Source of the DNA: Draconibacterium orientale
GTDB taxonomy: Bacteria > Bacteroidota > Bacteroidia > Bacteroidales > FEN-979
Reading direction: 5' to 3'
Length of the DNA stretch: 43,265 nt
Assembly: GCA_020718225.1 (NCBI GenBank)
Contig: DYSO01000007.1
Coordinates: forward strand, 1 to 43,265
Position numbers and translations under genes: made by a program
Notes under the pieces: model-generated
What the model saw: the letters and a program-made list of their open reading frames with translations, nothing else
Told to the model about the DNA's origin: nothing
Database searches by the model: none
Part shown: positions 27,018 to 35,741 of the stretch, piece by piece
Numbering within the stretch: the first letter of the stretch is position 1
How the letters are laid out: every line of letters begins with the position of its first letter

Positions 27018-27632
27018 ATGAAACGAATGGTTCTCCTCTTTTTTTCAACCCTTTTCTTCCACTTGGGGGCATCGGGACAGGCTATTTTTAAGATCAACCA
27101 GTACAACATCATTTACACCGGAGACCTGATGCCTGTCATAACCCTATTTACCAATTATTCCTTCAATAAAAAACTCAGCATCACCGGTTATTTTTATGTA
27201 AATGGCTATGAAAAAAACAGTTGGGGCGAAGGTTTGGCCGGGTTGACCTATACGCCTGTCACAGGAATATCCGTGGGGTTCCTGGGTGGTTTCCAGTCAA
27301 ATGAGCAAGTCCTCTGGAGGGTTTCACCCATTGTCATTCTCAATAAAAACCGGTTTTCTTTCTTTGGGGCTTTTGAATTTGGAGGTCAGCGCTACCGGTG
27401 GGATGCCATGGGATTTTATTCAATAAAATGGTTTAAATTCGGTGCAGAATTCATCCGATATTACCAGATGTATGCCGCAGGGCCCCGTATTGAATTCTCA
27501 TTTCTGAAAAAACAACCCATAACCCTATTTTACAGCGGGTTATGGGACTGGACTTATGGCCGCTATGCATCCATGTTTGGGATTTATTCAACATTCGGGA
27601 TCTCACCGGGAGCAGTTTTGCTTGATGATTAA
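27018..27632 (+). CDS. Small outer-membrane beta-barrel-like protein
   Basis: Signal peptide MKRMVLLFFSTLFFHLGASGQA, then alternating aromatic/hydrophobic strands (KLSITGYFYVNGYEKNSW..., FSFFGAFEFGGQRYRWDAMGFYSIKWFKFGAEFIRYY). Confidence 0.65.
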   Translation: MKRMVLLFFSTLFFHLGASGQAIFKINQYNIIYTGDLMPVITLFTNYSFNKKLSITGYFYVNGYEKNSWGEGLAGLTYTPVTGISVGFLGGFQSNEQVLWRVSPIVILNKNRFSFFGAFEFGGQRYRWDAMGFYSIKWFKFGAEFIRYYQMYAAGPRIEFSFLKKQPITLFYSGLWDWTYGRYASMFGIYSTFGISPGAVLLDD

Positions 27633-27695
27633 CCAAACCGGAACCCCTTCTCAAGACACTCAAACGGAAAGAACCTTTAAATTTAACATTTACCT

Positions 27696-28649
27696 ATGAA
27701 AGCCCTGGTATTCGACGGATCCTTAAAAATTCAGGAAACTCCAATTCCCCAACCGAAAGAGCATGAAGCGCTGATTAAAATCCTCTTTTCCTCAATCTGC
27801 AATACCGATCTTGAAATCATCAAGGGATATATGGGTTTTACCGGGATTTTAGGCCATGAATTTGTGGGTGAAGTCGTTAATCGTTCCAGCGATTTCTATG
27901 GTAAAACGGTTGTGGGGGAGATCAATTGTCCCTGCGGCACGTGTTATTTATGTAAAACCGGACGTAAAACGCATTGCCCTAACCGGACTGTCCTTGGAAT
28001 CCAGGGCCATCCCGGGGTTTTTGCCGGGTATATCGTACTGCCGGAAGAGAACCTGAAAATTGTCCCCGGGAACCTTCCCCTGACCTCTGCTGTCTTTACC
28101 GAACCATTGGCTGCCGCCATAGAAATTTTCGAACAAGTTCAGATCAAACCCTCCCAACATGTTTTTATTTTCGGGGCAGGCAAACTGGGATTACTCATCT
28201 CTCAGGTTTTCAGGCTCAACGGTTGTGATTATACCACTTTTGACACCCATGGCCCGAAGATAAAAAAAGCGATCGAAACAGGCATCCATGCCAAAGAACT
28301 TTCAGCCCTGGGCGAATCGGAGAAAGCTGAGATCTGCATCGATTGTACCGGTAACCCGGCCGGGATCAACCTGGCGCTTGCCCATCTTTACCCAAGGGGA
28401 AAGCTCATTCTTAAAACCACTGTTGCCCAATCGGAAAAAATTGACCTGAACCAGATCGTTATCCATGAGTTCGAACTTATCGGGTCCCGCTGCGGAGTTT
28501 TTGAATCCGCTTTACGCCTGCTCAGCCAGGAGTTGGTAAACCCCCAACCCCTGATCACCGCTATATTTCCGTTCGATGATATCCTGCAGGCTTTTCACAC
28601 TGCCATGCAACCCGATTCGTTAAAAATACTCATCCGGCATGGATCGTAA
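27696..28649 (+). CDS. Zinc-dependent alcohol dehydrogenase-like (MDR superfamily)
   Basis: CNTDLEIIKGY, GHEFVGEV, structural-zinc cysteines NCPCGTCYLCKTGRKTHCPNR, Rossmann GAGKLGLL. Confidence 0.92.
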   Translation: MKALVFDGSLKIQETPIPQPKEHEALIKILFSSICNTDLEIIKGYMGFTGILGHEFVGEVVNRSSDFYGKTVVGEINCPCGTCYLCKTGRKTHCPNRTVLGIQGHPGVFAGYIVLPEENLKIVPGNLPLTSAVFTEPLAAAIEIFEQVQIKPSQHVFIFGAGKLGLLISQVFRLNGCDYTTFDTHGPKIKKAIETGIHAKELSALGESEKAEICIDCTGNPAGINLALAHLYPRGKLILKTTVAQSEKIDLNQIVIHEFELIGSRCGVFESALRLLSQELVNPQPLITAIFPFDDILQAFHTAMQPDSLKILIRHGS

Positions 28650-28779
28650 CCGGAAATGGTATTTTAATTCAAAAAAAATATGACCAGATTAAAAAAAATC
28701 ATTTAATTTCGCATAGTCCCTGATCCGGGACAGGTAATCATGATTTATCATAAGTACAAACAATTTTTCAACTGAATTT

Positions 28780-29631
28780 ATGAAAGCACTGAAAAAAAGT
28801 TATTCCGGCCTTGCAGTGGCTGCTTTGTTTTTTGTTATCGCACTCACTGGCTGTAACAGTACATCCAATAAGGATAAAGAGGCAAACGAAGCCGTTGTCG
28901 ATACCATCCGAAAGGAGGTGGCCCTGAGCCCTGAGTCGCAAAACCTGCTCTACAAATTCCCGACCCCATTTGAAGTAACTGCCATGCTTGAAAAAGCCAA
29001 AGCGGGTTTCATTTTTGATATCACCAATGCTCCGGCCAACGTTACAAAATACACTACTGAAAAAAGCAAAGCACTCAACCTCGGAATTTACAGCGCCGAC
29101 CTGAGTTATTCTGCCACTTACAACCGGACAGATGAAACCAATAAATTTTTGGCCTGTACCAATAAACTGGCCGACGAATTAGGCATCGCCGGCGTTTACG
29201 ACCAAACCCTGCTGGATAAAATTAAAAAATACAACAACAACAAGGATTCGCTGGTCAGTATCATCAACCGGGTTTTTGCACAAACCAATGAATTTTTATC
29301 GAAAAATGACCGCAACCAAATTGCTGTCCTCATCGCAACCGGAGGTTTCTGTGAAGCTATTTACCTCACCGCATTTCTTGGCGAAGTAGCTAAGGATAAT
29401 ACCCGGATCATGGCCATCATTGCAGCGCAAAAAGAAAATTACGAAAAACTTTCAACCATCCTTTCGGCATACAATAACGATCAGAATATGAAGGCCATTG
29501 CTGATGAAGTTGTAAAACTGAAAGCGATCTGGGAAAACTATGGTATTAAATCGGGAAAGAAAATCCCGTTTGAAAAAACAGCAGAAATCGGTGATCTGGC
29601 CGAAAGCGTCCGTCTTCACTTTGTGAAATAA
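28780..29631 (+). CDS. Hypothetical lipoprotein
   Basis: Signal peptide with lipobox LTGC; no known domain recognised. Confidence 0.8.
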   Translation: MKALKKSYSGLAVAALFFVIALTGCNSTSNKDKEANEAVVDTIRKEVALSPESQNLLYKFPTPFEVTAMLEKAKAGFIFDITNAPANVTKYTTEKSKALNLGIYSADLSYSATYNRTDETNKFLACTNKLADELGIAGVYDQTLLDKIKKYNNNKDSLVSIINRVFAQTNEFLSKNDRNQIAVLIATGGFCEAIYLTAFLGEVAKDNTRIMAIIAAQKENYEKLSTILSAYNNDQNMKAIADEVVKLKAIWENYGIKSGKKIPFEKTAEIGDLAESVRLHFVK

Positions 29632-29660
29632 AAAAACCGGCCCAAATGAACGGGTAATCT

Positions 29661-29693
29661 AAAACCACCTTTGTTTTCAAAGGTGGTTTTTTT
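29661..29693 (+). terminator. Rho-independent terminator after the lipoprotein gene
   Basis: AAAACCACCTTTG-TTTT-CAAAGGTGGTTTT followed by TTT: perfect 13-bp stem and T tract. Confidence 0.9.
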
Positions 29694-29709
29694 ATCGTTT
29701 CAATTTTCG

Positions 29710-29717
29710 TACTTTTG
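29710..29717 (+). promoter_or_regulatory. Candidate -7 element (TACTTTTG) upstream of the ABC transporter gene
   Basis: Matches TAnnTTTG, 22 nt before the ATG at 29740 and just downstream of the terminator. Confidence 0.5.
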
Positions 29718-29739
29718 GTTCTGACAAATTCACACTTCT

Positions 29740-32700
29740 ATGTCGGAACCTATCCTGATGGCGTTGGTTCAACTTTTCGCCATAGTTGCAGCATCCGTTA
29801 AGAAACAGGTTTCTGCAAACACCCGGACCATACTCGAATCGTATCTCCGCCAGCACCTGAATAACCAGGAGCTGGATGAATACCTGAAACTATTTGATGA
29901 ACTGATGTTCTTTCATCAACCGGATGATGAAATCACCGAAGGGGGCGGATTGGACGTTTCAGATAAAATCCGCAACATCTGTCAGAAAATCCAAAACCAG
30001 CTTACATCCAAAGACCGGCTGATTGTTTTTTATAACTTTTTGGAATTCCTGGATGAACTTGCCCGCGACCAGGAGGAAAAACCAGTTGTGGGGGCCCCTT
30101 TAGCCGAAAAATACATCCTGGTATTTAAAGAGGTTTTCAATCCCCCGGAACAGGAATATTGTAATGCCCGTGCCTTTATTTTCGATCCTTTCGGAAAAAC
30201 CATGAACCAGGAACATCTTCTGGTCATCGACGCCCTGCCCGACAACCCGCAGCACCCCTTCAAACATATAACCCGCGAACATCTTGACGGGAAAATCATC
30301 ATACTCTATGTAGCCTCCGTCAGGACCATGATCTGCCGTTATCTGGGAAATGATGAATTATTCCTGAACGGTCACAATGTCCCCCCCTATCGTTCCTTTG
30401 TCTTTACCACCGGATCTATACTGAAAAACCTTAAAATCGCACCGGTTTATTATGCCGATGTTGCCGCCCAGTTCCTTCATTCCAAAGAGAAAATTAAAAT
30501 CGAATTTACAGCAAAAGAGGTTGAATACCGTTTTAAAAACAGTGTTAACGGGATCCATCCTTTCAGCTTTACTGCCGATTCAGGGGAATTGATCGGGGTA
30601 ATGGGAGGCAGCGGCGTTGGAAAATCGACCCTGCTGAATCTCCTCAACGGGAACCTCACCCTGAACCAGGGCCAAATCCTCATCAATGGTTATAACCTGG
30701 AACAAGAGAAAGAAAAGCTCCAGGGCATCATCGGCTTCGTTCCCCAGGACGATCTTCTGGTGGAAGAACTGACCGTTTTCCAGAACCTTTTCTTCAATGC
30801 CAAACTTTGTTTTAAAGATTTTTCCAAAAAACAACTGATCCGGTCCGTAATGAAGGTTTTAAAGGATATCGATCTGATCGGCATCAAAGATCTGACCGTT
30901 GGCGACCCCCTCAATAAATATATCAGCGGGGGCCAGCGCAAACGGTTAAATATCGCCCTTGAACTCATCCGCGAACCCTCCGTGCTCTTTGCCGATGAAC
31001 CAACCAGCGGCCTCTCCTCCATGGATTCGGAAATGGTGATGCTGCTGCTGAAAGAACAGACATTGAAAGGGAGACTGGTCATCGTGAATATCCATCAGCC
31101 TTCGTCCGATATATTTAAGTTGTTTGACAAACTTTTAATCATGGACAAAGGCGGGTACCCAATCTATTATGGTAACCCGATCGATGCCCTAACCTGGTTC
31201 AAATCGGCCACCAACCACGTTAATCCCGATGAAAGCGAATGTCAGTATTGCGGCTATGTAAACCCCGAACAACTCCTTCAGATAACAGAATCAAAAATCA
31301 TCAATGAATACGGGCGCATAACGGGAAACCGAAAAATTGCACCCAAAGAGTGGTACGACCTTTTCAGGAATAAAATCCAGCCACAAATTAAAATCAGAGA
31401 TGAAAAAAGCAACGTTCCCGGAAGCCATTTTAAAGTCCCTGGCCGCTTCAAACAATTCCGGATTTTCGCACTCCGAAACCTGCTGACCAAAGTCACCAAC
31501 CGTCAATACATGTTGATCAACCTGCTGGAAGCGCCATTTCTGGCTATGTTGCTTGCATATCTTACCCGCTGGCGTTTCGGGGAACAATACCTGTTCAGCG
31601 ATAACCGGAACCTGGTACCCTATCTCTTTATGAGCGTGGTGGTTTCCCTCTTTTTAGGTATGATGGTCAGCGCCGAAGAGATCATCAAGGACCGCAGGAT
31701 ACTCAAACGGGAAGCATTCCTTCACCTGAGCCGCTTCAGTTATCTGAATGCAAAGATCATCCTTCTTTTTATCCTTTCGGCCATTCAGACCATCCTGTAT
31801 GTCGTGGCCGGAAACCTGGTGCTCGGCATTCATGGCATGACCACCGGCTATTTCCTGATTCTGTTTTCCACTGCATGCTTTGCCAATATGGTCGGACTGA
31901 ACATATCCTCGGGGTTGAATTCCGTGGTTGCAATTTATATCCTGATCCCATTCATCCTGGTGCCTCAACTGCTCCTGAGCGGTACCATTGTCCCTTTCGA
32001 TTACCTAAACCCCGCCATCGCCTCACGTACCAGCGTTCCGCTCGTGGGAGATATGATGACTTCGCGATGGACCTTCGAAGCCCTTGCCGTTGAACAGTTT
32101 AAAAACAACAAATACGAAAAGATATTCTATCCCTGCGATAAAGAGATATCCCATTACAATTATACCACCGCTTATGTTATCCCGACACTTAAATCGGAAT
32201 TGGATGAGTGCCAGAGAAACCTTGTCCTGAAACTAAAACCCGACCGTACCAGGGATCTGCTTGCCATTCTGAAGACTGAAATCCCGTTGCTTCAGAAAGA
32301 GGCTGGTTTTACCTCATTTCCGTTTACGCAGGTGTTTAATGAACATCTGTTCAACGACTCCCTGGTCCAAAATACCAAAGCCTACCTCGACTCCCTCAGC
32401 CGGTATTTCTCCTCCCGACTTACCCTTGTTACCGCCCGAAGGGATGCCGTTTATGAACAATTGGTCAGGAAATGGGGGGAAGATGGCGTTTATGCTTTCA
32501 AACAGGCATATTATAATGAAAATATCGCCGACCTGGTCCTGAATAAAGCAAGTGAAAACAAGATCCTGGAAGGAAAGGGAAAACTCATCCGAAAAAAAGA
32601 CCCCATTTTTATGGATCCCGTTTCACACGATGGCAGGGCGCATTTCTATGCCCCTGTGAAATTTATTGGTAACTGGTCCATAGATACCTTCTGGTTCAAT

Positions 32701-32817
32701 TTCGCCGTCATCTGGCTGATGTCATCCATTTTATACATAACCCTTCTGCACGATACCATCCGTAAGGGCATCGTGTTTTTCGAGCGGATGAAATTCAATA
32801 AAAAACGGAAAGGATAA
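29740..32817 (+). CDS. Large ABC transporter, ATPase + permease (ABCG/ABC2 type) with N-terminal TerB-like and FHA-like regions
   Basis: Walker A GGSGVGKST, signature ISGGQRKRLNIAL, Walker B VLFADEPTSGLSS; CQYCGY; multi-TM C-terminal half; N-terminal SVKKQVSANTRTILESYLRQHLNNQELDEYLKLFDEL and FHA-like LNGHNVPPYRSFVFTTGSIL. Confidence 0.88.
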   Translation: MSEPILMALVQLFAIVAASVKKQVSANTRTILESYLRQHLNNQELDEYLKLFDELMFFHQPDDEITEGGGLDVSDKIRNICQKIQNQLTSKDRLIVFYNFLEFLDELARDQEEKPVVGAPLAEKYILVFKEVFNPPEQEYCNARAFIFDPFGKTMNQEHLLVIDALPDNPQHPFKHITREHLDGKIIILYVASVRTMICRYLGNDELFLNGHNVPPYRSFVFTTGSILKNLKIAPVYYADVAAQFLHSKEKIKIEFTAKEVEYRFKNSVNGIHPFSFTADSGELIGVMGGSGVGKSTLLNLLNGNLTLNQGQILINGYNLEQEKEKLQGIIGFVPQDDLLVEELTVFQNLFFNAKLCFKDFSKKQLIRSVMKVLKDIDLIGIKDLTVGDPLNKYISGGQRKRLNIALELIREPSVLFADEPTSGLSSMDSEMVMLLLKEQTLKGRLVIVNIHQPSSDIFKLFDKLLIMDKGGYPIYYGNPIDALTWFKSATNHVNPDESECQYCGYVNPEQLLQITESKIINEYGRITGNRKIAPKEWYDLFRNKIQPQIKIRDEKSNVPGSHFKVPGRFKQFRIFALRNLLTKVTNRQYMLINLLEAPFLAMLLAYLTRWRFGEQYLFSDNRNLVPYLFMSVVVSLFLGMMVSAEEIIKDRRILKREAFLHLSRFSYLNAKIILLFILSAIQTILYVVAGNLVLGIHGMTTGYFLILFSTACFANMVGLNISSGLNSVVAIYILIPFILVPQLLLSGTIVPFDYLNPAIASRTSVPLVGDMMTSRWTFEALAVEQFKNNKYEKIFYPCDKEISHYNYTTAYVIPTLKSELDECQRNLVLKLKPDRTRDLLAILKTEIPLLQKEAGFTSFPFTQVFNEHLFNDSLVQNTKAYLDSLSRYFSSRLTLVTARRDAVYEQLVRKWGEDGVYAFKQAYYNENIADLVLNKASENKILEGKGKLIRKKDPIFMDPVSHDGRAHFYAPVKFIGNWSIDTFWFNFAVIWLMSSILYITLLHDTIRKGIVFFERMKFNKKRKG

Positions 32818-32842
32818 TTATCAACAGAAATGCCATTTAACA

Positions 32843-32886
32843 GAAATGCCCCTATCGGACAGAAAGGGGCATTTCATCTTTTTTTA
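32843..32886 (+). terminator. Rho-independent terminator after the ABC transporter
   Basis: GAAATGCCCCT...AGGGGCATTTC perfect 11-bp stem followed by ATCTTTTTTT. Confidence 0.85.
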
Positions 32887-33053
32887 CCACCGTTGTGGTA
32901 TGGAGGAATACAGGTCCCGCCATGAGGATCCACCAAAAAAGGTGGAAGTAAACATTAAGTCATATTTAATGCAACTGACCAAATATACTACTATTTATCC
33001 GAAAAAATTCCATTTTAACATTTTTTAAGAAATCAGAAAACGGCCAGGCTGAA

Positions 33054-34343
33054 TCAATGGGTAAAAGGCAGTTTATCAGGAATTTGAGGCATCCGTGGTT
33101 TTTGTCCTTCCTGTAACGGGGCGGTTTTATCCTTCTTTCCGAATAAACGGTCCAACACCTGTTTTGAATTAAATAAATGCAGCAGATAATCCGACTGTTT
33201 TCCGGTAATGATTTCGTTCTCCTTTTTCCGAAAAAGATTGAAGATTGAAGTATTATTGGTGTAGAACAGATGGGAATCCTGTGAAAAAATCGAATAGGCC
33301 TCTCCGGAAAGAAATATCTTTCCTTTCAGTTGTGGCCCCCGGAGGTTGGAAATGTCATAGATATAGATAAAGCCTGATGTACTGCCTGCAACCAACATTT
33401 CGCCGATGAAGGTAAACGACCATAGTTCATGGTTATCGACAGGAAGCGTGTAAAGGCATTTGAAATCGGGTAATTCTGAGATTTTAATCAACCCGTCGAA
33501 ACTACAGGTAAAAACAATTTCCGGTTTCCGCGGATGGACCAGGATACCTGTAATATCATCCTGATGAACCTGATAAGAGGCATAAAGCCGGTCATTGCGA
33601 AGATTATACAAATGGATAAAACCTGTAATATCGGTTGAGATAAGTATGTTAAAACCAGGAGCGTGGCACATGGTACGGAAATCGCCCCGGATTGAATTTT
33701 CTTTTAACAACGTTCCCGAGTGAAGGTGAAAAACATTCAGAAACCCACTGTTTGAGATCACATACAAGCGCTCCCCGATGGGAATACAAACACCGCTCCT
33801 GGTGCTGCTTTTGTGTTGGCCGGTATGGGAATAGGACTGAAGCAACCTTCCGGTTTTATAGTCCCATTTCCTTACAATATTTGTTCGGATCAACGGATTT
33901 TTCTCAACATCATAGCTCAGCGAAAAGATGTAGTTCCCATCGGGAGAGACCGTAACAAATGGGCTTCGCCCCATATATCGTTCAGTTAGCGCCATCCTCT
34001 GGGAAAAGTCGCTGAAATTGACCACGCGTACCGTTCCATCCCAACTGGAGGTGATGATTTCATCGCGGAACCTGACAATATGCCGCACCGTCGTTTCGTG
34101 GTGGTCGTACCATCGCAAAGCGCCTGTTTCAAGGTTGATCAGATGAACGCGACGGACGCCGGTATTTGCAATGATCAGGGTATGCTCCTTCTCATCATAA
34201 CACAGGCACCGGATGCCCAATGCAGGAATTTCGTTTTTTATTTTATACTGGTAATCTTCGATCAGGAGATCCAGAAAATCGTTCTGCCAGGGGACCATGG
34301 CCGAATTTTGGTCGGGGGGACAAACAGTCAGCATCGGTTTCAT
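33054..34343 (-). CDS. WD40-like beta-propeller protein
   Basis: Repeated units: VRHIVRFRDEIITSSWDGTVRVVNF, ITGILVHPRKPEIVFTCSFDGLIKISEL, ELWSFTFIGEMLVAGSTSGFIYIYDI; no signal peptide. Confidence 0.8.
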   Translation of the reverse strand: MKPMLTVCPPDQNSAMVPWQNDFLDLLIEDYQYKIKNEIPALGIRCLCYDEKEHTLIIANTGVRRVHLINLETGALRWYDHHETTVRHIVRFRDEIITSSWDGTVRVVNFSDFSQRMALTERYMGRSPFVTVSPDGNYIFSLSYDVEKNPLIRTNIVRKWDYKTGRLLQSYSHTGQHKSSTRSGVCIPIGERLYVISNSGFLNVFHLHSGTLLKENSIRGDFRTMCHAPGFNILISTDITGFIHLYNLRNDRLYASYQVHQDDITGILVHPRKPEIVFTCSFDGLIKISELPDFKCLYTLPVDNHELWSFTFIGEMLVAGSTSGFIYIYDISNLRGPQLKGKIFLSGEAYSIFSQDSHLFYTNNTSIFNLFRKKENEIITGKQSDYLLHLFNSKQVLDRLFGKKDKTAPLQEGQKPRMPQIPDKLPFTH

Positions 34344-34350
34344 TTTTAAA

Positions 34351-35730
34351 TCAATTTACTTCAACGCCTGTGGATTTACTTTTCATCACTACTTGTATCT
34401 CTGTCAGAATTTCGGCAATTCGCTGATCCAGGTATTGGATTTGCATTTTCAGATAGTCTTCATGGATGGTCGAAAGTTCTCCATCAAAAACGTGCTTCAT
34501 TTTAAACGAGGTTTGCCGCCACTCCTTTAAATCCGAAATTTTTTTCGCAGTCTGCAATTTCATTTTCTGAACAGCCTCCTCATCCATCTGCCAATCAGGA
34601 AGATTATCCTGCTCCAATCCAGTATAATCGAAAAAATCAACCGGCAATCCATTCATTTTTCTGGTATTGAAGACCCGGATATACAGGTTGACCAATCGCT
34701 GGTATTGAATAAACTGATCAACGAAATCGACATTAACCTGGTTATAAATCGCATTGGAATCCATAAAAAACCGCACAGAATCAAAAGCAGGGGTAGTATT
34801 CTCAGTAGCTGTAAACGCTTCACGGCAGTTTTTGGAGATCGCCCTGAAGAGTTTCCGTATATTTTCTTTAAAACTGTCGCAGTTCTCCCCGGAACCGCTT
34901 TCGTTGTCCCACAGAACATTTTTTACTTTTATTTTTCCAGAGTTACTCTGTATCTCTTTTGCAATCAGATACGAGAAATATTTATTTTCGAGCTCCTCAT
35001 CCGTTCTGATCGTCGGATCGCCGGCATACATTAATTTTGTCCTCAATTGAAACAGGAGGCTCTCCCGGGAGGAAAGCTGAATAATATATTTCCGGAACCT
35101 TTCATCATAGAGTACATCTATGTAGTCGGCTACTTCAATTTCAGCAATGGCTTGCCGCACGATGAAACCGGGGCCTGAAAAGAACCGGGAAATCTGGTTT
35201 TTTTTATTGGTTTGATTCCGGAACCTGTTGATATCAATAGCGCTTAAAGAGGAAACAGGCAGTTTGAACAATTGCGACGAAAGAAGAAAACCCAGAAGTG
35301 AGCCAAAATCAATGTCATTCATTGCGGGAGAAACCGCTCGCAGTTGTTGCCGGATGCGGTTGAAGCCATCTTTGTACGATCCGAGATGGTCAATAAAATG
35401 GAGTGTGAATTCAATGTGGCTGTCATTGGAGCCATCGATGTGGAGTGTACCCTGCTCAAAAAGAGTCAGGGCAGGGATTCCGAATGTCAGAAAAACATGA
35501 CCTTCAAAAGCGTTTTTGACCAATAACGTCAAGGTCTGAAATGGTGAAAAGCCTTTTTGGGCTGCTATTTCCATAAGTTCGTCGGCGTTGTGGCTTTTCT
35601 GTAGAGCGGCCAAATTTCGTACGGTGTCCGTTTTTCCATTAAGTTCAGCTATATCCAGAAACAAAGGATAATAGGTGACATCCTGCGGGACTCTTGTTCC
35701 GTCCGGATCCTGATTTTTTTCGGTATTCAT
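34351..35730 (-). CDS. Hypothetical protein, probably cytoplasmic
   Basis: Long ORF; start MNTEKNQDPDG at 35730 fits 11 nt after the upstream stop better than the listed 35772; no family recognised. Confidence 0.75.
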   Translation of the reverse strand: MNTEKNQDPDGTRVPQDVTYYPLFLDIAELNGKTDTVRNLAALQKSHNADELMEIAAQKGFSPFQTLTLLVKNAFEGHVFLTFGIPALTLFEQGTLHIDGSNDSHIEFTLHFIDHLGSYKDGFNRIRQQLRAVSPAMNDIDFGSLLGFLLSSQLFKLPVSSLSAIDINRFRNQTNKKNQISRFFSGPGFIVRQAIAEIEVADYIDVLYDERFRKYIIQLSSRESLLFQLRTKLMYAGDPTIRTDEELENKYFSYLIAKEIQSNSGKIKVKNVLWDNESGSGENCDSFKENIRKLFRAISKNCREAFTATENTTPAFDSVRFFMDSNAIYNQVNVDFVDQFIQYQRLVNLYIRVFNTRKMNGLPVDFFDYTGLEQDNLPDWQMDEEAVQKMKLQTAKKISDLKEWRQTSFKMKHVFDGELSTIHEDYLKMQIQYLDQRIAEILTEIQVVMKSKSTGVEVN

Positions 35731-35741
35731 GGGTTTTGGTT

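Noticed and set aside
28716-28751. Short inverted repeats GTCCC-N6-GGGAC and ATGAT-TT-ATCAT
   Set aside because: Arms of 5 bp are expected by chance; no further support
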